DNA of 64,000 nt, from NCBI GenBank assembly GCA_024509875.1, contig JAMPIV010014842.1, positions 5,001 to 69,000 of the forward strand, written 5' to 3'. Within the stretch, counting starts at the first letter, position 1. Every line of letters starts with the position of its first letter. The notes under the pieces were generated by a model, which searched no databases, had not been told where the DNA came from, and saw only the letters and a program-made list of their open reading frames with translations. Positions 33,641-46,312 of this stretch are shown here, piece by piece. This DNA comes from Oreohelix idahoensis (Eukaryota > Mollusca > Gastropoda > Stylommatophora > Oreohelicidae). Made by a program: the position numbers and the translations under genes.

Positions 33641-34500
33641 TATACGCCGCCGCAAAGGAGTGTGTACGACGAGAGCAGACGTGTAACTTGACTCGCACTC
33701 TGAACGGTACGATCTCCGCCCTTCGCTGAGCAGATGACGCTGCGGCCTTCTCTCGACCGGGACTGATCGATGTATAGAGTCACACTTCGCGTGAGAATTC
33801 ATATTTCGTTGTCCGAAGGCCTCGCTGCCTCTTCTGGACATGCCTGTCAAATATGTGAACGAGTGCTTCCGCTCCAGAATTTACGAGAACGCTTATTTAT
33901 CCTCCTACGACCTAGATAAGCAGAAGTGTTAATAGGCAATCGTGGATTCTGTCCTTGTGTGTAGGTCACTTGTGAGAATGCATATCGCGATCTATGTCAT
34001 GTTCTGACTCTGCAGACAATCTTGCGCAGAAGCTGTCAAGCATGAGACTGCAATCTCCTTGTCGCAACTTCAATCCAATGAGACGGACTAGAAGACTATA
34101 GTCAGATCACTGATGTGTGCTGATCGTGTGTTACAGAATATGAACACTCGCCCACTAATACCCCACCATCATCGCACCCTCGCTCCATGTGCGAGGAATT
34201 GCTTAGACAGTGACGGAATATGCCTTCTCATCCGCGTAGAACACTGTCCATGTCATTGTCTTATGATCTATATGTGCCTTGCGCCTATCAGACGTGCATC
34301 ACAATGTGACATGTCTCCATTATTCGCCCGCTCTGTCGCTCTCACTAACGCGCGTAGCCTGTATGGTGCGTACCCGTAACTGGAGCCCAAACTGACTCGA
34401 CATCGTCCGATATAAGAGCCCCGCCTTCCCGAGCTCCCCAGTACCGAGTCCTGATCTGCCATTTGCTTATCTTCCCCACGTGGGCAGCTGTCTCTGTCCA
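33641..34500. other. CpG-rich, repeat-free block of near-even base use
   Basis: GC content is visibly higher than in the flanks and CpG is frequent. No repeat, transposon or domain-bearing frame was found, and no open frame exceeds about 90 codons. Composition returns to the local norm at about 34500. Confidence 0.6.
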
Positions 34501-34879
34501 GTTTTTAATGTGTTTAACAAGTGGTATTGCGTTCGCTGTGGCTGGTTCTCATAATTATCGTTTGGTCTCTTCTTGGTAAAGGGCAGTACTTAAATGTCTA
34601 ATTAATGTTAGCACAATAGCTTTTAACTTAACACTTGCAGAACATGACCACACTGTTGTGTGTTTCATATTCTTCATTTCCTCCAAGCGTTTTTGTTACA
34701 AGTTGGCCAAGTGCTTCTGATTACACTTATTCTGGTGTTTATTGAGAGATGCAGAAAAAAAGTGATTATTGCCAGGTGAAGAAAACTAGGTTACTGGAAA
34801 CATGCACTGAAGAATGTAGAGGCATATACAGATATAATTCTTTTTTTTATATTTTCTTCTTCGTACACCCTCAGACGTC
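34501..34879. other. No gene recognised
   Basis: Normal AT-rich sequence. TTTATT at 34737-34742 would be an AATAAA polyadenylation signal for a minus-strand transcript. Confidence 0.45.
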
Positions 34880-34881
34880 AA

Positions 34882-35089
34882 CTTGAATATGTTCAAAGAA
34901 GACAGTGGTCAGCTTGAGGCTGTTATCGTCTCCGTAGAGCTTTTCCATGAATGGTACTGGTGCTGGCCAAATGCGCTTTCTCTGTTCCTCGTGTGTTGGG
35001 CACCTTTGAAGTAGATGGAGAGGAGATTTGAAGCGATGCCTCGAGTTAAACGTTTCGTGGGATTTCAGTGCTGTTGTGCGAATTTAACG
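34882..35089 (-). pseudogene. Possible terminal coding fragment, unknown
   Basis: The minus strand encodes about 60 codons including RCPTHEEQRKRIWPAPVPF, MEKLYGDDNSLKLTT and FFEHIQVDV before a TGA. It has a mixed, protein-like residue composition and an AATAAA about 140 bases downstream. An in-frame TAA lies upstream near 35090, next to a weak possible acceptor. I do not recognise the family. It could be a last exon of a minus-strand gene or a transposon remnant. Confidence 0.25.
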
Positions 35090-35924
35090 ACAAAATCATA
35101 ATTTCCTCGGCAAATACCAAAGATTATGATTGAACATTGCCATAATTACTTGTATTTGTAGTTGTTGTTGAAATTCGAAAAGAATTATCCTGTTCGGGGC
35201 ATTAACCATAAAGTTATAGCATAATTTATGTTTTACAATTCATAATTTATCATAAAGACTCTACTTTACGTAGCAGTACCAGAGTATAGTACCCGTGTAA
35301 TGAAGTAGTAAGGAACTGTCGAAGGTAAACCGTAACAGAATGTAACAACTTCATTGGTTATTTACTGTCAACTTAACCAAAACAGTTTGTAAAATATCCT
35401 ACAAATATCGCTACTTGTCTGCATGTATGTAAATAGTAAGCTGTACTCATCAACATTGCGTATCTAGGTTGCGACTTCAACATAATGGAGAAAACACATT
35501 CGGCTGTCAGGGTACATGATTGGGGGTTTTACGGACGATCCCGGTTACAGTAAACAATGTAAATTTGTAAACAACATAAGTGTCAACTTGAAATTTGAAT
35601 GCGATACTAGAGAATGAAGTTTATTGCTCGTTCGGTTAATAACTTATCTGTCCGCACCCATAAATAGCATAGCAAACAACCGGCCTATTTCATTAACTGC
35701 TGCCCATTATTATTCAGTGTTCAGATGGAGAGCAGTTAGCGGTACAAAAGTGCATAAACGTCCGCGGTTTCCGCACTCCGTTCCTCGTAAACACAGGTAG
35801 CACCATAATTAAAATCTCAAGGTAAAACTAGTTCCAGATGTCCAGGGCGAGCTTGGCAAGTAAACAGACGTGGAGGCCGGGAAATAATAATTTGGAGGGA
35901 GTAATTGTGGACAAGACAAAGAAA
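35090..35924. other. No gene recognised
   Basis: Ordinary AT-rich sequence. Confidence 0.45.
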
Positions 35925-36005
35925 TAATTGGACTACTGCCCCCACAGGCATGTCGTAAGTGGCGATTAATATGAACATGAAGCAGGAAAGCTCATCCTGT
36001 AACAA
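35925..36005 (-). repeat. SINE-like conserved domain, minus strand
   Basis: On the minus strand: TTAATCGCCACTTACGACAT, then GCAGTAGTCCAATTA. Same module as at 2410 and 21620. Confidence 0.45.
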
Positions 36006-37079
36006 AATGCTTCAGAAATAATGGAAGATGATTGTCGTATATTTTTAGATAGGTTAGAAGATATTTATGGTCCCGTCTGAGCAGAGGTGATAGTGGTAAA
36101 TAGGTGAGAATAAAGGTGTAGAAATAGATTTCACAAGTGAATAGTTAAGGAGAAAAAAATTTGTCTCTGGACTGAATAGTTTCTCTAGTCCAGAATATCT
36201 ATACGACAAAACGTGAAAAACTATGGTTAATTGGGTATGGGTCTGACCAACACACAAATGTAAGTTCTTTTTGTTGTTTATTATCATTAAACTTTTTACA
36301 ACATCAAACATTTAGAGAAATCAATAAAAATCATGTTTACAGATATATGAAAATGACCGAATAAGTGCCCTCCCCTTGTTGAGAAAGGATCCCAAAAGAA
36401 GTGAATAACCCAAAGGTCAAAGATAAGCACTACGTTACAGAATAGACTATGAAGAACAAGTTCCCCACTAAATTACTACTCAGTAAAGTACTCAGTTTAG
36501 CGAAATAAATAAAAAGAAGTTAGTACAATGATTGTAACAAAGGAAAATATTCACTCTCTCTATCTCTCACTCTGTCATGTGTGCCCACAAACACTCTTGC
36601 TTACTGTCGTGGTTGAGTTGGAGTGTAGAGTATTTGTCGAGTTGGACAACAGTAGTGAAATCGACAAGGGATAGTGGACTGACAGAGTTATAGATTACAC
36701 ACACAGAAAGGTGTAAATAGGAGATGGACTTGAGACAACCTGGAAGAAGATTTATCAAAATGATCTCTCTCTCCAAGCCTCAACTCACTTATGTCTGTCT
36801 AAGCACCTCCTGCTCTCACTCTTTTCTCTTATCATACATAGAGATTATAGTAAAGAGCTAAAAACAAGTTACTTATGGATGGAAAGGTCATGAACAGCGT
36901 ATTAATAAAGGTGTCAACTTTATTAAAGAAGAAAAAGCATGGAATTAATGCATATAATCACAACAACATAAAATTACATCAATAATCATCAATAACCAAA
37001 ATATGCAAAATACACCAACAACCACACACACACCACCATTCATAAAACCTGTAGAACACAGAGAGATGAAATAACTGAG
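36006..37079. other. No gene recognised
   Basis: AT-rich sequence with a TC-rich patch at 36550 and 36760. Confidence 0.45.
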
Positions 37080-37450
37080 TGTCAGTCCGTCCGCTTTCGG
37101 GACCATATGAAATAGCTCCAGTAAGTGGTTTTTTCGTACACATCCGCCATGGGTGATGGAATTAACCTGAATAAAATCACTGTATAGGCGCTATCATTGG
37201 TGATTCCTCCCTAATTGCGCGAGGTGGTCTGGAAGACTCTATTTATCTCCTGCTGATCGAATAAACAAACTGAACGACAGCCTGTCCGCTATTTCGTGGG
37301 ACCAAATGTGCTAGCTCCAGAAAGTGTATTACTTGTAGATCCTTCGTGAGGGACTAGCCTACAAAACTTTCTTTGTTGGTGCTAAAACGTTGGTGACTCC
37401 CCTTATAGCGTGAGTGGGGCTGGAACTCTGTCCATAGATGGCTGCTCATA
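37080..37450 (+). repeat. Two diverged tandem copies of a ~196-bp unit
   Basis: Shared blocks at about 196-base offset: CAGTCCGTCCGC / CAGCCTGTCCGC, TAGCTCCAG, TTGGTGA, and GCGCGAGGTGGTCTGGAA / GCGTGAGTGGGGCTGGAA. The copies have diverged substantially, so this is an old duplication or a dimeric repeat. Confidence 0.65.
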
Positions 37451-39645
37451 TGTGCGAAGTTCTACATAATCCAGAAATAAGCCATGGGACGAAGTCACTT
37501 GAGGACAACTGATCCCAAGGCGTGCTTATCCGGCGCTAGAATAGGCTTTAAATCCGGTTTTGGCTGGTTGACTGTGGCTTGGCTGAGTGCCCCGTTTAGG
37601 CATACAGAGACTGGTGAATTGAATTCTGCTATATATGCTGGGCTGATTTATGTGCTGGAAGCCGTACTGCTCTGACTGGTAATCCAATAGGCGAGTAGGA
37701 AACTACTACTGCATTAGATGATTTCAGATTTAGCGTTGGCTCGTGGCATTGCGTGAGCTTAACTCCCGTGAGAGGGAAATGGCGTTGACAAAGGGTTGTT
37801 GTTTCAGGTATGGCTGTGACACTCGTGGGGCTAGATATCCTCAGAATCCCTCTAGACCGAAGAGACGGTGACATTCTTCGTCTGACTGGAAACTAGACTA
37901 GCAATTCGGTATCCCCTGAAACTGAGACCGAAAAGAGACACCCTTTTACATCAAGCAAATAATAAATCACACTAACTTTATACAGAAAGTTTTGCTCCAC
38001 TATGGGATTAAATTTATTGTAGTTATGGCTATGATAGTTTAGGGCTGTCTTTAACCATGTCTCCTGTTCCTTAAAAATATCAATTATCAACACGCGCCCC
38101 ATAGGCTTAATATCTTTTGCACCCCCAGGTACCTGTCAGTAAATGTTCTGACATCAAAAATCTACTCCTCTTCTCCCAATCTCAACATACAGGAAACCTA
38201 ACCTGTAGTTACAGTTAAATGAATATGCTTATTCATCTTACAACATTAAATGAATTTACATAAACAGATTACAGCATTTGACATTACAAAAACAAATCGT
38301 ATGTCCCCTTTGGAAAATATATTAGCATTCCACAAAATGAGTACAAAGAAAAGGCAATGCTCTCGCTATAATAATACAGTTGTGGCTAGATCATAAGATA
38401 TAATTATATCTATGCCTGGTGACTGCTTTCAGTGAAAGTTATAGACTAGTGCCTAGCCACACAAGTAAGCATAAAATGATCCTCCCTTGCCACTAAAAAT
38501 ATCTATCAAAAAGGAATAAGTGACATCTCCTATAATCCAGAGTTATTACCTGCATCTCACTATTCAGTTTTTAAGTGAACAATCCACACCTGACATTATC
38601 TTACAGAAATGACAGTTAATTTAGCCTATTCTTAACCCATGATAGGCGTCTGTGGACTGATTCTACGCCTAATATCTGTTATTGTAAGTTTAACATTTAA
38701 CCCATGATAAACCGTAACAGTTTAAGCACCCTTACTAGGCCGTAGACAGCGCTACCTTATCACTGAACTAAATTACTAGGAGAAGTCCTCAGAAATGAAT
38801 TCACTTTCCTAACAGATATATAAAAGCTAACATGAATATATCATATTATAATAAGATATGTCAACTCACCCCGAAAATGACTAGAACATAGGCAAACACA
38901 TTCTAGTACTGTGTTAAAGTTTGCCTTATCTCATGATGGTCATCTACGGGCCAGGAATCTTCTACGAGTGTGTTTGACGTAGTAAAATTTCAAGTCTTAT
39001 AGCTTACAAACCATTCTACCCAGGACTCAAAGGGTACTAGCCGCTCGTGATCAAACGTTTTAAAGCAACCAGAGAAATTCCCCTGTTCGGACCACAGAGG
39101 GTACCCGCCGCTAACGAACCGTTTCTTTCACCGAAACCGTCTTTGGCTCGTTCTAACACTTTAAGCGTAACAGACGTTCTTCTGATCAGGCCAGGTGTGC
39201 TGACGTAACATTATCGTTCGCTGACCGCTGCAGGCTCGAACGTAAACAACCTCGGGTGGGGTTTGAGAAGGAGAAAACAATTGGGCCACACAGGTAGCAA
39301 AGCAAAGAGAAACAAAATGTGTAGGAAAACAGAACATTAAAGAGTAATAACATTGAGACGAGATGGAAAAATGAATTAAGTCACTGTCTACGTGACACTT
39401 ACCTAATCGGGTGTTGGTATCCCTTGAAAAATTACAATAGTCTGAACCTATATTGGCAGGTGGGTTGCCCAAATATGGCCCCAGTCCAGCCTTTATATCG
39501 AATAATAATTACACATTTTTTTTACTGATATATTATAATATTTTTTATAGAAGAGATCTGCCGATTACCAATAATTGGAGGCAGTATGCTGAAAATATTC
39601 CAACGTAAGCATGTTGACGATAACAAAAAAGAACCATTCTGATAT
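37451..39645. other. No gene recognised
   Basis: Intronic sequence without motifs I recognise on either strand. Confidence 0.4.
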
Positions 39646-39649
39646 CATC

Positions 39650-40360
39650 TTACGGTCGTAAATAGAACAGTAGCAAATTTGAAAATTGTGTTGACGAATG
39701 TGTTGCCAACGACAGTATTCACCGCAATTCGTAGAGATATAGGAGAGAAATTCGGAGATATAAATACACTGTCACAGTTTGCTGACGATGCAGAAGTCTG
39801 GACATCCTTGAAAAAACCTCCCCAGACTATAACGAAGTACAAGTAAAAGGTGAGGGGTAGGGGTGGGAGTGAGTAGGAAAAATAACGCAATTGATATAAA
39901 GATTTAAAAAAAAAAAATAAACAGTTATAACCTCCAGATACAGAGGTCTCACATTCGACTAACGACTGAGCTGGAATAAACATGTGGATAAATTGGTAGA
40001 GAGTTGCAGAGTACTCGCAAAAAATGTAATGGATGGAGATCAAGTATCAAGACAATGCTTATTCTATACAGATTATTTAACACAGGAACATATGGGCTAG
40101 GCAAGTACAGTATATGATTCACTTGCCTCCAGCAACAAGGGAAAAACAAACAGAATACAGCACCAATCGCTGCACAATTTCAGGAGCAACAGCATCATCA
40201 TTAGAAGCACAAGAGGTAGTGCAAGAAATAATGCTTGAAAGTAGAGCAGAAAGAGAACTCAGACAAAATTAAAATGGTAAAAGTACTACTAGACAAAAAT
40301 CACCCAACATTCACATCATTTATGAAGAACCACACAACAGTTTGGGACACCACACTAGAC
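39650..40360 (+). mobile_element. Decayed jockey-like LINE fragment
   Basis: A broken frame reads INTLSQFADDAEVWTSLKKP followed by PPQTITKY, the reverse-transcriptase FADD motif and following region. Further on, LTTELEWNKHVDKLVESCR resembles the post-RT segment of jockey-type elements. Multiple stops and frameshifts make it dead. Upstream RT motifs are not recognisable. Confidence 0.55.
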
Positions 40361-41399
40361 ACTACTACATATCCAGTGGCGTGTAAGTGTATGGTGGATT
40401 TTTTTTTTAAATAATCAGACTACAATTCACGTTTTTTTTAACACAAACACACCTGTGGTACGGGCATAGTAACTCAAGAAACCAAATGTCGACTATCATC
40501 TTGTAGAGACAGTTAATAAAAAGTCAGGGCTTAAAAAAAAAACATATCCAAGTCACATATACCTAACAAATACTGAAGGACAGCATAACAATGTGCGTTG
40601 ATGATTCTAATGAGAATATACAGTACTTGGAATAGGAATGCAAAACGAAGATCACAAGCCTAATCAGAAACAATATAACAGACAAGAAATGGACAGAGAA
40701 TTGGAACTAAATAAGCCGGAACAGGTATACATGCCTAACAGCGTTTGAAAGGGCCAGCAGTAACATGTAAGATATCCCAAAAAATGTCATCAGAAAGTAC
40801 TTAGATTATGACTAGGAACAAGGATATTTTATGTTAGAGAAACCCTACTGCGTAAGCTGTCTTGAGAAAAAAAAAGTAATACTATAGCACGCTATCTACA
40901 AACCTATAAAATCACAAACAACAAAGATAACCACAAATAGAATATCTTAAATTTACAAAGTGCTAAACTGTCTGTTCTTCAGAGTGGTGCCAACAAATTG
41001 ACTTACACACTGGGAGGTACACACCATAATAGAACGTACTATCAACACAAGGAACATTATTTACATCTAATAGTTGCATAGATAATTAATAGGTTTAGAA
41101 ACATACATTAACTATTTATTACACAGTCAATCAAGGCATAGATTATGTTAAACATATAAAACAAAATATAACAAAAAATTAGGTACCAATCCAAAAAAAA
41201 AAAAAAAATTAATAAATAATAGAAAGGTAAAGTTAACCAAACTAAAGCAAGTAACTGAAATTTTCCCTCGAACATTAAAATAGAAAGAGAAAGATGTAAC
41301 AGCATGGAAAGGGCTGGACTGTGTATGTATAATATAGCAGTGTTAAACGTCAGAATTTGCAATCTGGGAAAACAGCAAAGAAAAACAACAGATGAATTG
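40361..41399. other. No gene recognised
   Basis: A-rich sequence, possibly further decayed LINE. An A16 run lies near 41193. Confidence 0.4.
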
Positions 41400-41985
41400 G
41401 CTATCTAGAATAATAACTAACGTGAGGTTGAACAGGGTTTTCCAAGGGCGAGGGAGATGTTGCTGTCTGGAATAAGGAATATTATATACCAGAATTATAA
41501 CTCACATAAGGTTGAACAGAATCCATGCGCGAGGGAGATTTTGCTGTCTGGAATTAATAAAGAAAAAAAAAAAAGAAGTGATAAAGGTAGTCATAATAGA
41601 AACTGCCGTAAGTGAATATAGTGTCACATACTAGGTCCAGTGATTTGAAGTGGGGTGATCAGTTCTTTTCCTCGCTTATGTCTTTGCCTTCCGTAACTGA
41701 AGAACAGAGTCAAGTTACCCGTTTACAGCCGGGCAACTGGAGTGTCACGCTACCGGGTTTAGATCCCGCAACCTGGTAATTTTACCGCGAAAAGAAAGCG
41801 CTTTAACCGCTTGTCCAATCGGAAGGATATGGAATACTATATGCCGAACTTATGTCACATAAGGTTGAACCGGGTATTCCATGCGCGAGAGAGATTTTGC
41901 TATCTGGAATAAGGAATACTATATGCCCAACTTATGACTCACATGGGGCTGGACCGGATTTTCCATGCACGCTAGAGTCTTCAAA
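41400..41985 (+). repeat. ~81-bp tandem array interrupted by a SINE
   Basis: Four units share TAAGGTTGAAC, CCATGCGCGAG, GAGATTTTGCTGTCTGGAAT and GGAATACTATATGCC. Two lie at 41400-41565 and two at 41826-41985. The gap holds a minus-strand SINE. Confidence 0.8.
41631..41826 (-). mobile_element. tRNA-derived SINE, minus strand, nested
   Basis: The minus-strand head reads CCGATTGGACAAGCGGTTAA (A box), then GTTGCGGGATCTAAACCC (B box region). The tail end near 41640 carries CACTTCAAATCACTGGACC. The copies at 55648 and 57340 share the GGTCACTCCAC/GGTCACCCCAC block and AACTGG. It lies inside the 81-bp array. Confidence 0.75.
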
Positions 41986-42949
41986 TTTCTTGTACGTCGG
42001 TTTAAAATAAGCAAAGAAAGAAAGATGTGGACGGTCTTAGGATATAGGAGGGACCCGGAATCCCCTACTGGGTGTGATGTGGGATACAGAGCCTAGGTGC
42101 AGTGATGACTGTAACAAACTTGAAAAACGAGGTTAACGTTTATGAGGGAAGCCTAATTTAGAGGCATGGCCTTCATCGGTTTTAAAATGGGGAGTATTAC
42201 AAAAATCAGGAAGCCGACAGACAGAGAACAACTTCATGAAAATCTGCCGAGAGGTTGGTGAAATCCTCACATGAAGAAGTGGGTCACCGATGCCAGATAA
42301 ACATATCCAGGAGTTATGAACGGGCGCGATTACGGGTATATAAATAAGACACAAACAGCGCGCGATTTCAGTGTGAGCTTTAGACCGAAGCAAGAACATT
42401 TGAGGTTTAAGATGTTAGATTATGCATTTTGTTTTGGACTTAGGTTAGGCGTTGTGTCGCATGTTGTGCACTAAGTCCAAGATACAAACGTGAGGATAGG
42501 TATACATTGTCACAACATTGATTACGTTCTGTACTGAACTATTTGAAATGTATTGAAGTTCTGAACGTATTTTTTCCCATTTAAATAGAATAAAAATGGG
42601 GATGTGTTTTATTTATAGTTGTAGAAATTACGTGTAATTTTTCATCACTTTTAATTTTTCTTTATTAATTGCTGACTGTTGGGGTGGGGGCAAAAAAGAA
42701 TTTAGGAATTATTTTCTCACACGCGATACAGGACCAGAGAAACCAAGAAATGTGCTGGAATTTATTTAGTTTGCTTTCTTTCTCTTCCTCCCCCTTTCCG
42801 CGTATGCATTTTGTGTTTCGAAATATGTCCTAGCACCATCAACCCGTGTTTCATCTGGATTTCTTTAGGCCTACTTTTTTTTATGTATCTGTTATACAGT
42901 TGAAGGAGTATTTCGCTCTTGGGATTTCTGTTCAGATATGTTCGTGTAA
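41986..42949. other. No gene recognised
   Basis: Intronic sequence; open frames are short and without motifs. Confidence 0.45.
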
Positions 42950-43262
42950 CGTTTGAGGTGTTGAGCATCGTGAAATTAGTGATGTAACAAAATATAAGGT
43001 GTTGACTAGTGTGAAGTTAGTGATGTAACAACATATGAGGTGTTGACTTATCGTTAATTCAGTGATGTAACATATGAGGTGTTGACTGTCGTGAATTTAT
43101 TGATGTAACATATGAGGTGTTGACTATCGTGCAGTTAGTGATGTAACAACATATGAGGTATTGACTATTGTGAATTTAGTGGTGTAGCATATGAGGTGTT
43201 AACTATCGTGAAGTTAGTGATGTGTAACATATGAGGTGTTGACTATCGTGAAGTTAGTCACA
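42950..43262 (+). repeat. Degenerate ~40-bp minisatellite, about 8 units
   Basis: Units share ATATGAGGTGTTGACTATCG, then TGAAGTTAGTGATGTAACA, with length variation (AACAACATATG versus AACATATG). Confidence 0.9.
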
Positions 43263-43769
43263 CTAAGACGCTTACCTATACATAGACTTCTTGAACAGCG
43301 GTTTACCTTGAAGGTTTACCTCAGCTTGTATACCGGGATCGGACACACCAGTTGCCTGGCGATTGGACTTGTAAATGGTGCTGGACATGTGTGCAGTTAT
43401 GAGGAGCGTTCGCACTGTTAGTAGCCTTATTTGTGTGGGATGACTGTTTTTGTTTGTGGTCCAGTCTGTACATTGTGTAGTGGTTAGATGCATTGCTTTA
43501 TTCGCAGTGAAGCACGTATATTTTTCTAGTTTATAGACTTTTCCTTCGTAGTTCTACAGGCAGGGCGCTTTATGGTAATGTTTTTTTCTTTACGGGCGCT
43601 GTTTTACTCACTCACACACATACAGACTCGTTCTGTGTCTTGTGGAAGCAAATTTCACGTCTCTTCTCCCATTCTGTTTTCTTTCATGTTCTCTCACTGT
43701 CTGTCGTTATAATTAAAATTTTTGCCTTGCGTTCAGTGTGACAGCTCTTATATTTGGCCATCTGTGTTA
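43263..43769. other. No gene recognised
   Basis: Ordinary sequence. Confidence 0.45.
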
Positions 43770-44960
43770 CACCATAATCCATCCTCTTTAATGGCCTTTA
43801 TCTCTATGTAGAGCATATGTCTTCAACGCCTCACTGTCCTGTGCCATCCGTATAAATTGTTTCTGTCTTTCTGTGTGCCTTTTAAGTCTGCCTCCAATTC
43901 TTTTTCCGCAGTTTTTTTTTCGTTCTCCCTCTTTTTCTGTTACCCCGGGTATTCTAGAAGAAAGATTATCTTGTAATGGTATCGTTTGGTTTCCTTGGTG
44001 TCTTTTCGCCTCATGCCCTACTCCACCAGCATTTGTCTGGTTCTTTTTGTCAGTTCTACATTGGTATCTTGTCATACGATTTCAATCCTTTTAATTTACT
44101 CAAGCAAACATTTGTGACAGTCTGTAACTTGCAGGTTGTTGTTTTTGTTGTCCTCCGTATTTCAGAACCATATATAAGCACTGCCTTGGCATTTGAGTTG
44201 TAGATGTTTGTTCTTTAAATTTTGATGCCACAATATTTTCGAATGCAGTAAAAGCTTTTCTAGCTTTTTGTTTTCTTATTTGAATATCACTGTCCCTTAC
44301 TGCAACTTTGTCTATGTTGCTGCCAAGATTTATGAACAAGTTCTCATCTGGTAAGGATGTTGCTGCAAGTGCAGACTGGCTATCATTGGTCGCATGTATT
44401 CTTATAATCTCTGTATAGAAGAGCCAGGTCATCGGCAGAATCTAAATCATCGAGCTCGTTTGTCAATAGTTTACTGAATTCCATTCTTAATTGTTTCATG
44501 TTGTCGTATTCATAATCCAAGACATAGCCAGAAAGAGGAGAGATTGTGACAAGAGGCATTCCTGCCGCGCCCTAGTTCTTAACTCAGAGGGTTCAGTGCG
44601 AAGTTGTTCTTGAAGAATTTTGTAGTTCGTGCCTTTTTTTTTTTTTCCAATTGGGTTAATGAACTTTCGGTAGACTCTGTAATGCTCCATCGTTGTCAAA
44701 TCGATTGTCTAGCTGTCGAATGCCGTTTCATTTTTAGGCTCTTTTTAATCATTATCCACAGAAATACTGTCTGGTCTGTACATGATTTATTTTGTGGACA
44801 AACATGCTTGTTCTTCATTCAGTTGTCTTTCTATGGCCACTTTTAATCTGTCTAGTGTGATCATGTTAAATATTTGCCCTGGTAGTGAGACAAACATTAT
44901 CCCTCTATAATTTGTGCACTCTTGCAAATCCCACTTCTCTGACAACTTTACCATATACAT
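43770..44960 (-). mobile_element. Decayed RTE-like LINE, RT to C-terminus
   Basis: On the minus strand the order is: the TNYRGIM-like region near 44900, GFRQN-like near 44790, VDR-like near 44700, RQECLLS near 44550, the DDLALL-equivalent near 44430 and the C-terminus RMAQDSEALKTYALHRDKGH at 43790-43850. Deletions, stops and frameshifts are frequent. Nucleotide blocks such as CCTCTATAATTTGTGCACTC match the intact copy near 555. It is an older relative of the left-edge LINE. Confidence 0.8.
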
Positions 44961-45978
44961 CGTGTACCTTAAGTCACATCAATCAAGACATTTACTCCCC
45001 CATTACCACTTGAGACATACATTTTAAAACATGCCCCAAATTTAAATGACTTATTGAACCGCATACTTTCACAGTAGACCAGGAAAATGATAGATGAAAT
45101 GTGCACAGTCAGCATCCAGAGTTAGCAGGACCTTACCTAGATCAACCGGTTCTGACATTAACATAGCTGTTTAATGAAGTCTCTCTCTCTCCCTCACTCC
45201 CTCCCTCTGTCTCTCTCGCTCCCCTCTCCCTCCCACACATGTTTGTGTGTGTATCTCCTTATGTCTTATGTCTAACTTTCAGTGTCAGTCAGTCATTCTA
45301 AATTCGGATATAATATTGTAGTAGTTTCACTCCATCTCCAACGTCAGAGCCATCTTGTTAATTGTTAGTTTGTCTATATCTGCCCAAATATGTCTCGTGT
45401 TGGCTTTCCTCTTTATTTGGATTAATCTTACATTTACTTAGTCAAGTAAAACAGTTTTCATATGGTGTGTGTTTTTGTGTTTTAGAGATAGAGAGAGAGG
45501 AGTAGGTGGACTGGGAGGGAGGAGACGTACCTTCATTTCCTTTCCTTGCCCTTGTCATTCGCTTAAAATAAAAAAGGACTGCTTTCTTTTCGTCTGTCTA
45601 CTGTAGTTCTCATCTATATGTGTCACAATATCTTGACCACTCAGTGCAAGGTTAAAATTACAGGTTAGTATTCATCTTTCTCCTCTCGTAAAGTTGATGA
45701 GAAACTGGAAGAATCACGAGTTTAACTGTGATAGGTCAGTCACTGGCAACGATTTGGAACAAACAACTACCTGTCAGACATGAGATACACTTGTTCACCT
45801 TGGATGTGAGTTCTGCAGGGTGATTAATAAGTCACTTCCAATTTTTACGTTTTAATATCCACACTTGTATCCATTGGATATGCGTGAAACAAAAGTCAGA
45901 ACAGGAAGTAATAATTGTCATATGATGAATGCGTTTTGTTTTTTTATTTCCACAAACAAAATCAAATCTAAAATGATC
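44961..45978. other. No gene; CT-rich patch
   Basis: A TC-rich microsatellite-like patch at 45180-45235. Otherwise nothing recognised. Confidence 0.5.
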
Positions 45979-46312
45979 AATAAACTGACGTCACAAGAGA
46001 CAGCAACAAATAAACTGACGTCACAAGAGACAACAACAAATAAACTGACGTCACAAGAGACAACAACAAATAAACTGACGTCACAAGAGACAGCAACAAA
46101 TAAACTGACGTCACAAGAGACAGCAACAAATAAACTGACGTCACAAGAGACAGCAACAAATAAACTGACGTCACAAGAGACAACAACAAATAAACTGACG
46201 TCACAAGAGACAGCAACAAATAAACTGACGTCACAAGAGACAGCAACAAATAAACTGACGTCACAAGAGACAGCAACAAATAAACTGACGTTACAAGAGA
46301 CAACAACAAATA
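45979..46312 (+). repeat. 30-bp minisatellite x11 carrying perfect CRE palindromes
   Basis: The unit is AATAAACTGACGTCACAAGA plus GACAGCAACA or GACAACAACA. TGACGTCA, the consensus cAMP response element bound by CREB/ATF proteins, occurs at 45986 and then every 30 bases to 46256, ten perfect copies. The eleventh, at 46286, is TGACGTTA. Both strands are open through the array because 30 is a multiple of three. It lies in the 31-kb intron. Regulatory function is inference. Confidence 0.95.
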
